A DNA stretch of 17,857 nucleotides from an uncultured Eubacteriales bacterium (GTDB taxonomy: Bacteria > Bacillota > Clostridia > Lachnospirales > Bianqueaceae): positions 1 to 17,857 of the forward strand of contig CACZPA010000071.1 of the NCBI GenBank assembly GCA_902782895.1, written 5' to 3'. Positions within the stretch are counted from its first letter, which is position 1, and every line of letters begins with the position of its first letter. Shown here piece by piece: positions 7,836 through 13,879 of this stretch. The translations under genes were made by a program, and so were the position numbers. The notes beneath the pieces were generated by a model. The model made no database searches. It was not told the origin of the DNA and saw nothing but the letters and a program-made list of their open reading frames with translations.

Positions 7836-7899
7836 ATAAAAGCCTGGCTTCCTTCTCGCGCTTATTATAAAGGGCGCTCGATGGAAGTCAGGCTTTTAT
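7836..7899 (-). terminator. Long-stem terminator of the pta-ackA-amidohydrolase operon
   Basis: A 17-bp stem (7836-7852 with 7883-7899, one G-T pair) with a 30-nt loop lies about 43 nt past the amidohydrolase stop. Read on the minus strand it ends GGCTTTTATCGTTTTC. The loop-side sequence GGCGCTCGATGG recalls the third repeat copy after prfC (GGCGCTCGTTGC). Confidence 0.8.
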
Positions 7900-7942
7900 G
7901 AAAACTTCAAATCAGAAATCTTTTCAGAGCCTCTTACTGGCT

Positions 7943-8713
7943 TTAGAGCTCTTTATGCAGGATCAGCCGTTCGGCGTTTTTCTGGAAGATATTCTCCATC
8001 TCTTCGTCGGTGATCTTCTCGAAGAGGACGGCCTCGACGTACATTCCGGGATTGCAGATCGGATAATCCGTCCCGAACAGGAAGCGCTCGCTGCCGAGCT
8101 TTTTCACGCCGTGACGCAGCATGCCGTAGCGGAACATTCCCGTACCGGAGAGATCCAGATTCACGTTCGGATGACGCTCCAGACGCGCCAGGTTCTCCAT
8201 ATAATCCTTACCGTCCCGCGGATGCGCGACGATGATCGAGAGCTTCGGATACTTGTTCATGAAAGCTTCCAGATCCTCGTCATCAGTCGGGTGGACGTTT
8301 ACCGTCATGCCCTTCTCCTCCGCCAGATGGAAGACCTCCTCCAGCCTCGGATCCGCATAGGAACGCCAGCGCATGAAATACGGTACCAGCTCGCCGATCA
8401 ACTTAACGCCGCGGCTTGCCATGTACTCGATCTCTTCGCAGGATTCCTTTGGAAAGATCGGATGAATGTGAAAACCAGGTGTATAGGTGTCCGGGAATTT
8501 CTCCCAGATCGCCAGGGCGTGGCGGTTCATCTCCTGCACCGGTGCCCACTCTGTACCGTCGATGTGGCGGATCACGGAACCGCAGAAATGCTCGATCCCG
8601 CTGCGCGCCATATCGTCGGCAAAATAATCCATGTCCGTAATGAACTCACCGTAAGCACCGGTCCGCTCCAGTTCGTTCAGAAACGGATGCGTATGCGCAT
8701 CGATGATTTTCAT
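7943..8713 (-). CDS. Amidohydrolase-family metal-dependent hydrolase
   Basis: This is a 256-aa TIM-barrel hydrolase of the amidohydrolase_2 type. Metal ligands can be read in order: H7 and H9 (DAHTHP), K104 region (GVKLIGE), H141 (VNVHPTD), H164 (IVAHPRDG) and D216 (FLFGTDYPI). No signal peptide is visible, so it is cytosolic. Related proteins include decarboxylases (ACMSD type), lactonases and TatD-like nucleases; the sequence does not identify a substrate. The ATG is 5 nt after the ackA stop, with GGGA about 10 nt upstream partly inside ackA, so it is the third gene of the pta-ackA operon. A long hairpin follows. Linkage to acetate kinase hints at a reaction on a short-chain acid or acyl derivative, but that is inference only. 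Confidence 0.85.
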   Translation of the reverse strand: MKIIDAHTHPFLNELERTGAYGEFITDMDYFADDMARSGIEHFCGSVIRHIDGTEWAPVQEMNRHALAIWEKFPDTYTPGFHIHPIFPKESCEEIEYMASRGVKLIGELVPYFMRWRSYADPRLEEVFHLAEEKGMTVNVHPTDDEDLEAFMNKYPKLSIIVAHPRDGKDYMENLARLERHPNVNLDLSGTGMFRYGMLRHGVKKLGSERFLFGTDYPICNPGMYVEAVLFEKITDEEMENIFQKNAERLILHKEL

Positions 8714-8718
8714 GACGT

Positions 8719-9912
8719 TTATCCCACAAGCTCCATCGTGTCGCGCGCGATCATGAGCTCCTCATTCGTCGGGATCAGGAACACGCTGACCTTGGAATCA
8801 TCGGTAGAGATCAGAGCCTCGGTGCCGCGGACAGCATTGCGCTTGTCGCAGATCTTAACGCCCATGAATCCCAGATAGGAGCAGATCTCCTTACGGACGG
8901 CGGCGTTGTTCTCGCCAAGACCGGCCGTGAAAGCGATCGCGTCGATACCGTTCATCGCTGCCGCATAAGCACCGATGAACTTGGCTACACGGTAGACAAA
9001 AGCGTCGTTTGCGCGCTTCGCTCCGGCATTGCCTTCCTTCTGGCCAGCTTCGATGTCGCGGAAGTCGCTGGAGATGCCGGACAGCCCCAGGACGCCGGAC
9101 TTCTTGTTCAGAACGTCCATCATCTGGTCGATATTCATATGCTCCTTGCCCATCAGATAGGACAGGATCGCGGGATCCATGTCTCCGCTGCGGGTTCCCA
9201 TGATCAGGCCTTCCAGAGGTGTCAGACCCATGGAGGTGTCAACGGACTTGCCGTGATCGACAGCGCAGACGCTTGCGCCGTTGCCCAGATGGCAGACGAC
9301 GGTGCGGATCTCTTCGGGCTTCTTGCCCATCAGAGCTGCCGTGCGCTCGGATACGTAACGATGGCTGGTGCCGTGGAATCCGTAACGGCGGATACCGTAC
9401 TTCTCATAATATTTGTAAGGAATCGCGTACAGGAAAGCTTTTTCCGGCATGGTCTGATGGAAAGCAGTGTCGAAAACAGCTACCATCGGGGTGCCGGGCA
9501 TCAGCTTCTGGCACGCGCGGATACCGATCAGGTTCGCCGGATTGTGCAGCGGAGCCAGATCAGAGCACTCTTCGATTGCCTTGATAACGTCCTCTGTGAT
9601 CAGAACGGATTTGTTGAACTTCTCTCCGCCATGGACTACGCGGTGGCCGACAGCCGTGATCTCGGACATATCCTTGATTACGCCGTACTCGGGGCTCGTC
9701 AGAGCCGCCAGAACGAGCTCAACGGCCTTGTTGTGATCCGGCATAGCCTCTTCGATGACAACAGCGTCCTTGCCGGCCGGCGTATGCTTCAGACGTCCGT
9801 CGATACCGATTCTCTCGGCAAGACCTTTGGCCTCAACAGCCTCGGTCTCCATGTCGATCAGCTGATATTTAAGGGAAGAACTACCGCAGTTGATAACAAG
9901 TACTTTTTTCAT
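8719..9912 (-). CDS. ackA: Acetate kinase
   Basis: Acetate kinase makes ATP and acetate from acetyl phosphate, the energy-yielding last step of acetate fermentation. At 397 aa it is a normal length. It opens MKKVLVINCGSSSLKY with N8. The active-site residues agree with the well-studied Methanosarcina enzyme numbering: R91 (GHRVVHGG), D148 (VFDTAFHQ), H180 (YGFHGTSH), R241 (GTRSGDMDP) and E384 (TNEELMIARDT). AGGAG lies 7 nt before the ATG. pta ends 12 nt upstream and the amidohydrolase starts 5 nt downstream, so all three are probably one transcript from the pta promoter. In many clostridia ackA is followed by a YceD-like gene and rpmF; that is not the case here. Confidence 0.98.
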   Translation of the reverse strand: MKKVLVINCGSSSLKYQLIDMETEAVEAKGLAERIGIDGRLKHTPAGKDAVVIEEAMPDHNKAVELVLAALTSPEYGVIKDMSEITAVGHRVVHGGEKFNKSVLITEDVIKAIEECSDLAPLHNPANLIGIRACQKLMPGTPMVAVFDTAFHQTMPEKAFLYAIPYKYYEKYGIRRYGFHGTSHRYVSERTAALMGKKPEEIRTVVCHLGNGASVCAVDHGKSVDTSMGLTPLEGLIMGTRSGDMDPAILSYLMGKEHMNIDQMMDVLNKKSGVLGLSGISSDFRDIEAGQKEGNAGAKRANDAFVYRVAKFIGAYAAAMNGIDAIAFTAGLGENNAAVRKEICSYLGFMGVKICDKRNAVRGTEALISTDDSKVSVFLIPTNEELMIARDTMELVG

Positions 9913-9924
9913 AACGCTTCTCCT

Positions 9925-10932
9925 TTATTCTTTCTTCGCGGCCTGCGCCTGTACGGCCGTGATCGCGACAACACCGACGATATCCTCAGCGGAGCATCCG
10001 CGGGACAGATCGTTGATCGGAGCGGCAACGCCCTGGGTGATAGGTCCGTAAGCTTCGGCCTTGGCCAGTCTCTGCGCCAGCTTGTAGCCGATGTTGCCGG
10101 CGTCAAGGTTCGGGAACATCAGAACGTTCGCATGACCTGCGACATCAGATCCGGGAGCCTTGGAAGCGCCAACGGAAGGTACGATGGCCGCGTCAAGCTG
10201 CAGCTCGCCGTCCAGCTTGATCTCGGGATACTTCTCCTTGGCGATCGCGGTAGCCTCAAGGACCTTGTCGACCAGCGCGTGCTTAGCGCTGCCCTTGGTG
10301 GAATGAGACAGCATCGCGACGATGGGCTCTTCCTGAACCAGCAGCTGGAAGGAATCCGCAGAAGACTTAGCGATAGCGGCCAGCTCTTCCGGATTCGGAT
10401 CCTGTACCAGACCGGAATCGGCGAAGATGAACGCGCCGTTCGCGCCATACTCGCAGTTCGGAACTACGATGACGAAGAAAGCGGATACCAGCATGGTTCC
10501 CGGAGCGGTCTTGATGATCTGCAGCGCGGGACGCAGGGTGTTGGCGGTAGAATGGCAGGCACCGGATACAACGCCGTCAGCCTCGCCCATTTTAACCATC
10601 ATGCAGGCAAAATACATATAGTCGCCCAGGATCAGAGCCTTGGCCTGATCATAGGTCATACCCTTCTTCTGACGAAGCTCGACGAGCTTCTGAATATATC
10701 CTTCGGTCTTGTCGCTGGTCGCGGGATCAATGAAGGTGGCACCGGTCAGATCCAGTCCCTCTCCGTACTTGGCAACTTCCTCGGGAGATCCGACGATGAC
10801 GAGGTCAGCGATTCCTTCCTTCAGAACCGTAGCCGCGGCCTCAAACGTACGGCGGTCCATAGACTCCGGCAGTACGATGGTCTTCTTGTCCTGTTTTGCT
10901 CTTGCTTTGACACTGTCCAAAAAAGCACTCAT
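9925..10932 (-). CDS. pta: Phosphate acetyltransferase
   Basis: Pta converts acetyl-CoA and phosphate to acetyl phosphate, the substrate of the adjacent acetate kinase. The protein is the short single-domain form (335 aa) typical of Firmicutes, lacking the long N-terminal regulatory domain of the E. coli enzyme. Typical blocks are TIVLPESMDRR near the N-terminus, VSGACHSTANTLRPALQII, FADSGLVQDP, and PVNDLSRG-like APINDLSRGCSAEDIV near the C-terminus. I choose ATG 10932 (MSAFLDSVKARAKQDKKT) with AAAGGA 11 nt upstream; the in-frame ATG at 10944 would directly touch that site. The next gene, ackA, begins 12 nt after the stop. A near-consensus promoter is present upstream, back-to-back with the DUF6062 gene promoter. 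Confidence 0.97.
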   Translation of the reverse strand: MSAFLDSVKARAKQDKKTIVLPESMDRRTFEAAATVLKEGIADLVIVGSPEEVAKYGEGLDLTGATFIDPATSDKTEGYIQKLVELRQKKGMTYDQAKALILGDYMYFACMMVKMGEADGVVSGACHSTANTLRPALQIIKTAPGTMLVSAFFVIVVPNCEYGANGAFIFADSGLVQDPNPEELAAIAKSSADSFQLLVQEEPIVAMLSHSTKGSAKHALVDKVLEATAIAKEKYPEIKLDGELQLDAAIVPSVGASKAPGSDVAGHANVLMFPNLDAGNIGYKLAQRLAKAEAYGPITQGVAAPINDLSRGCSAEDIVGVVAITAVQAQAAKKE

Positions 10933-10977
10933 TTCGATATTCATCCTTTCTGACAATAATCTGAACTCACAGCTTCT

Positions 10978-11006
10978 ATTATAATCCAAAACAGAAAAAG
11001 TGACAA
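10978..11006 (-). promoter_or_regulatory. Promoter of pta-ackA-amidohydrolase operon
   Basis: -35 TTGTCA (11001-11006), 17-nt spacer, consensus -10 TATAAT (10978-10983) on the minus strand, giving a leader of about 40 nt before pta. A strong promoter by sequence, as expected for a central fermentation pathway. Confidence 0.85.
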
Positions 11007-11016
11007 GGTCTTTTTA

Positions 11017-11045
11017 TGGACAAATCGTTCCGGATTCGGTATAAT
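11017..11045 (+). promoter_or_regulatory. Promoter of the DUF6062 gene
   Basis: -35 TGGACA (11017-11022), 17-nt spacer, consensus -10 TATAAT (11040-11045). It is divergent from the pta promoter, with the two -35 boxes only 10 nt apart, so one regulator or polymerase competition could affect both. Confidence 0.85.
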
Positions 11046-11072
11046 AGAGAAAAATGATCAGGAGAATCCGCG

Positions 11073-11807
11073 ATGAAAGAAGAAATCTATACCATACCCG
11101 TAATGGACGGCATGCAGGCCGGCACCGAATGTTCTTTCTGCTCCATGCTGCAGAAGCTTGAATCCGACAGCATCGGCTTTGTATTGAGTCCCTCCTATAT
11201 GGAAGAGGATGTGCGCGGCGAGACCAATGAGAAAGGCTTCTGCAAGCCGCATCTGAAGATGCTCTATGAAAAAGGCAACTCACTCGGGCTTGCGCTGATG
11301 ATGCACTCTCACCTGAAGCACCGCATCTCCCAGCTCGACGCGCTTGCGGACGGGCCCGTCAAGAAAGGCTGGTTCTCCAAGAAGCAGACGGAAGGGTCCG
11401 AGACCGCCGCGCTTCGCGATAAGTGGAACGATTCCTGCTTTATCTGCGACCGGATGAACGGATTCTTCAAGCATTATGTCGCGACATATTTCTATCTCTG
11501 GAAGAAGGATTCCAGCTTCCAGGAGGTTTTCCGAAACGGTAAGGGCTACTGCCTCGACCACTATCTCATGCTGCTCGACTCCGCGCCGAATTATCTGAGC
11601 GGATCTTCACTGACCGAGTTTCTGGATATTCTGAAGGCGCAGGAGAAAGACAACCTGACCCGCATGGCGGACGAGCTCGAATGGTTCACGCTCAAATTCG
11701 ACTACCGTTACGCGGACAAGCCGTGGAAAAACAGCAAGGATGCCCTGCCCCGCACGATCCTCAAGGTCAACGGACAGTTCGTGGAGAAAGGGAAGACTCA
11801 GAGCTGA
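11073..11807 (+). CDS. DUF6062 family protein with two Cx2C...Cx2H modules
   Basis: This 244-aa protein resembles the uncharacterised DUF6062 family of Clostridia: start MKEEIYTIPV, then SPSYMEEDVRGETNEKGFC, and KMLYEKGNSLGLALMMHSH. It has no signal peptide or membrane segment. Two equivalent metal-site patterns are visible: C20-x2-C23 with C57-x2-H60, and C122-x2-C125 with C160-x2-H163; the gaps between the pairs are 34 and 35 residues. This suggests an internal duplication of a zinc-binding alpha-helical unit. AGGAG is 8 nt before the ATG and there is a near-consensus promoter. It is transcribed away from pta and appears monocistronic. The stop codon lies in the first unit of a 23-bp tandem repeat. 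The molecular function is unknown; zinc binding is inferred from the residues. Confidence 0.85.
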   Translation: MKEEIYTIPVMDGMQAGTECSFCSMLQKLESDSIGFVLSPSYMEEDVRGETNEKGFCKPHLKMLYEKGNSLGLALMMHSHLKHRISQLDALADGPVKKGWFSKKQTEGSETAALRDKWNDSCFICDRMNGFFKHYVATYFYLWKKDSSFQEVFRNGKGYCLDHYLMLLDSAPNYLSGSSLTEFLDILKAQEKDNLTRMADELEWFTLKFDYRYADKPWKNSKDALPRTILKVNGQFVEKGKTQS

Positions 11808-11888
11808 GGCGTTTGCAAGCCCAGAGCTGAGACCTTCGCAAGCCCAGGGCTGGGGTGGTTGCAGGCCTAAAACTGAGGTGTTCGCGGT
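11797..11888 (+). repeat. Four tandem 23-bp repeats at a gene end
   Basis: Four 23-nt units begin at 11797, 11820, 11843 and 11866. The first two share CAGAGCTGAG and GCAAGCC, the third is CAGGGCTGGG...GCAGGCC, the fourth is degenerate (TAAAACTGAGGTGTTCGCGG). The TGA stop of the DUF6062 gene is inside unit 1. As 23 is not a multiple of three, the units are not a protein repeat; slippage upstream of the stop could alter the C-terminus. Confidence 0.85.
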
Positions 11889-11902
11889 TTGCCAGACATA
11901 CG

Positions 11903-11956
11903 AAGGACTTCCGACCGGCTGTGCGATGTGCAGCAAGCGGATCGGAAGTCCTTTTT
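11903..11956 (+). terminator. Rho-independent terminator of the DUF6062 gene
   Basis: A 12-bp perfect stem AAGGACTTCCGA / TCGGAAGTCCTT (11903-11914 with 11942-11953) with a 27-nt loop, followed by a T-run to 11956. It sits about 95 nt after the stop, beyond the 23-bp repeats. Confidence 0.85.
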
Positions 11957-11997
11957 GCATGGTGGTTTTCATTTTGTAGTCTTCAGATAGCCGTCTG

Positions 11998-12032
11998 GCA
12001 GAAAAAGCTGCGCTTTTAAGGTGTTTTTCTGC
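11998..12032. repeat. 35-nt inverted-repeat element, copy 1
   Basis: Begins GCAGAAAAA and ends with its complement TTTTTCTGC; the whole element is 35 nt. The interior carries CGCTTTTAA. One of three same-length elements in this noncoding stretch. Confidence 0.7.
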
Positions 12033-12049
12033 TTCTTGTGTTCATTTTC

Positions 12050-12084
12050 GCAGAAAATCGTTCAATTTCCTCTTGTTTTTCTGC
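12050..12084. repeat. 35-nt inverted-repeat element, copy 2
   Basis: Begins GCAGAAAA, continues TCGTTCAA, and ends TTTTTCTGC; exactly 35 nt, as in copy 1. A T-run (TTTTA) follows on the plus strand, so it could also act as a weak terminator. Confidence 0.7.
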
Positions 12085-12163
12085 TTTTATTCCATGGGGG
12101 TCTTTGTTGGGAGCCGGATTCATGCGATTTGATCCTGAAATGAACCGGATGAAGGAGCCAAAA

Positions 12164-12198
12164 GCAGAAAAACGCTTCAAATATGGGTAAATTTCTGC
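12164..12198. repeat. 35-nt inverted-repeat element, copy 3
   Basis: Begins GCAGAAAAACGCTTCAA and ends TTTCTGC; exactly 35 nt. On the minus strand it is followed by TTTT and lies downstream of the lipoprotein gene, so it may help terminate that transcript. Its left arm also pairs with the right arm of copy 2 as a 14-bp inverted repeat (12075-12088 with 12160-12173). Confidence 0.7.
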
Positions 12199-12314
12199 CT
12201 GGAGGCTTTTTTCGGATCAAAGGGGACGGATCTGCCATGCGGCTGATCGAATCTCACGTCGTCAAGCACAACTTTTCCAAGAAATGGCTTACACATTAAG
12301 CGATTGCCTATGCA

Positions 12315-13757
12315 TTAAACGATAGCTTCTCCGTTCACATAAAGATGATAGCCGTTTGCAGTGATCTGTGAAGTGTCCCCAGTAAAGGAAGTGATATAAG
12401 AGTCGGCCGTCAGTGTCCACGTGCTGTCTGCGTCGAGAACGACATTCACTTCTCCGGCTTCCCCTTCCGGATTGATTGCGCCGGTATAATCGGAAGCCGT
12501 CAGATTCAGCGTCAGCGAAGAGATATCGTCAACCGTTATAATGCCGTCGAGAGTCTGGCTCGTCGCGTTAAATGTACAGTCGCCACCGTTGGAACCGTCT
12601 TTGCCCCAACGCCCGGTCGAAACGATCAGCAGGTTTTCATCATCGGATATCAATTCGACGTCTTCCAGATTAATGATAGAAGCCGTGTTTGTGCAATAGA
12701 ACATTGCACCGCTGAGCGAAGTCATACTGCCGCGGGTCATCGTAAACTCCGAAGTTCCGTCGCTTGCGTCACCAGACGCGCTCTGATACAGCAGCACATT
12801 CGCATGCACGCTGCCTTCTTTGGTGGACTGATCGTTGCCGGTCAGATCACAGTCGATCAGCGTGACAGAATTCTTGCCCTCAATGATCACGCCGCGGGAC
12901 TGCTCGGATACAAGTGTCGCGTTCTGCACCAGGATATCCGCCGTACTGTAAACTGCCGGACAGCCGCTTTTGCCGGTGGAAGTATAGGTACCGCCGTCGA
13001 CCTCGAGATATCCGCCGCCACGGTCAGAACGGATCGCGGCTTTGCTCGCGCTTGTGACCGTCAGATTGCCTGCGTAAAGCGTCCCGCCGCCGGCGACCTG
13101 AATCCCGCCAGCTCCTCCGCCGGTAACGGTAACCGTGGAATCAGAGATATAAACTGTCCCTCCATCATACGCGAATACGCCTGTCGCGTTGTCCGCGCCC
13201 GCGTTGATCTCACAATCCTCAAGTGTTACCGTCGCCTGATCATAGACGCGAACTGCCGCGTTGATGCCGTAGAAACTCGATCCGTCCGCGCTGGAGGCTC
13301 CGCCGTCCTTTTTATTCAGGACACTGCCGGTGACACTTGCTGTAACTGTTCCCGAGGCTTCCAGAACGCTATGGTCCTCTTCCGTCGCGGTATAGGTTCC
13401 GCCAACGATGGTCTCTCCGTCAGATAACGCCTGCGCGTCCAGCTGAGCGGACGTATCGTAAACAGAAGTATCATCTGCCGCGGAAATCTCGGCTGGTTCG
13501 GTGGAGGTGTCAGCTGGTTCTGTAGAGACCTCGGCTGGTTCTGTGCTGCTCTCCGCCACACTGCTTCCTGCGGCTGCCTGCTCATTATCTGCATCTGCCT
13601 GCTCATTATCTGCGTCCGCTTGCATGCTCTCCGTAACCTCCTGCATGCTTTCCACAGCGGAGGCCTCATCCTTTATATTGACTGCCGTCTGCCCGGTACA
13701 TCCGGTAAGCCCAAGCATCAGGCAAAGCAGTAACGCGGCACATTTGTGTCTGTTCAT
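12315..13757 (-). CDS. Surface lipoprotein with heptad-repeat linker and predicted right-handed beta-helix
   Basis: The chosen ATG at 13757 has AGGAG 6 nt upstream and gives a 480-aa protein with a clear lipoprotein signal (MNRHK, hydrophobic core, lipobox LTGC with C20). After the anchor comes an acidic Ser/Thr/Pro linker with exact heptads: QADADNE twice (46-59) and STEPAxx three times (71-91). From about 112 onward the sequence is rich in Gly, Thr, Val and Asn with recurring short strands such as VTLEDCEINAGADNATGVFA, VYISDSTVTVTGGGAG and LYAGNLTVTS, the look of a pectate-lyase-like parallel beta-helix. No catalytic motif is recognised. It is probably a cell-surface adhesin or carbohydrate-binding protein; that is inference. 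A longer reading to 13817 would bury the signal peptide. The glycosidase gene lies 122 nt upstream on the same strand. Confidence 0.8.
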   Translation of the reverse strand: MNRHKCAALLLCLMLGLTGCTGQTAVNIKDEASAVESMQEVTESMQADADNEQADADNEQAAAGSSVAESSTEPAEVSTEPADTSTEPAEISAADDTSVYDTSAQLDAQALSDGETIVGGTYTATEEDHSVLEASGTVTASVTGSVLNKKDGGASSADGSSFYGINAAVRVYDQATVTLEDCEINAGADNATGVFAYDGGTVYISDSTVTVTGGGAGGIQVAGGGTLYAGNLTVTSASKAAIRSDRGGGYLEVDGGTYTSTGKSGCPAVYSTADILVQNATLVSEQSRGVIIEGKNSVTLIDCDLTGNDQSTKEGSVHANVLLYQSASGDASDGTSEFTMTRGSMTSLSGAMFYCTNTASIINLEDVELISDDENLLIVSTGRWGKDGSNGGDCTFNATSQTLDGIITVDDISSLTLNLTASDYTGAINPEGEAGEVNVVLDADSTWTLTADSYITSFTGDTSQITANGYHLYVNGEAIV

Positions 13758-13804
13758 CTTTTTCTCCTTTCTTGACGGAAGCTTCTTGTTTCCGATACAA
13801 GCGC

Positions 13805-13810
13805 AGTATA
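13805..13810 (-). promoter_or_regulatory. Possible -10 box for the lipoprotein gene
   Basis: TATACT on the minus strand about 48 nt before the start codon. I see no good -35 at 16-18 nt (nearest is AGACTG), so this would need an activator, or the gene is read through from the glycosidase gene; no terminator hairpin is visible in the 122-nt gap. Confidence 0.35.
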
Positions 13811-13879
13811 AGCCCACATTCTGAAAGCAGTCTTAAAATACAGGAGAAAAATGTAAACAATTATTAAATATGAACGACG

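Larger units (their letters stand above)
11957..12314. other. Noncoding convergent intergenic stretch
   Basis: No credible reading frame or RNA gene is visible between the DUF6062 terminator and the lipoprotein gene. Besides the three 35-nt elements, it holds an inner imperfect hairpin (GCCGGATTCAT near 12112 with ATGAACCGG near 12140), giving a nested fold, and a short direct repeat of the end of the lipoprotein gene (12294-12312). Convergent transcription from both sides makes terminators the simplest explanation for the hairpins. Confidence 0.6.

Noticed and set aside
9139..10953. A 604-codon plus-strand open frame opposite pta and ackA
   Set aside because: It lies fully antisense to two unmistakable enzymes, crosses their intergenic gap, and its translation shows no family resemblance; it results from the codon bias of the minus-strand genes.
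11797..11888. A coding repeat extending the DUF6062 protein
   Set aside because: The unit is 23 nt, so reading frame is not kept, and a TGA stops translation in the first unit.
11998..12198. A small CRISPR array
   Set aside because: The three 35-nt elements are spaced unevenly (52 and 114 nt start to start), differ in their interiors, and no cas gene is present.
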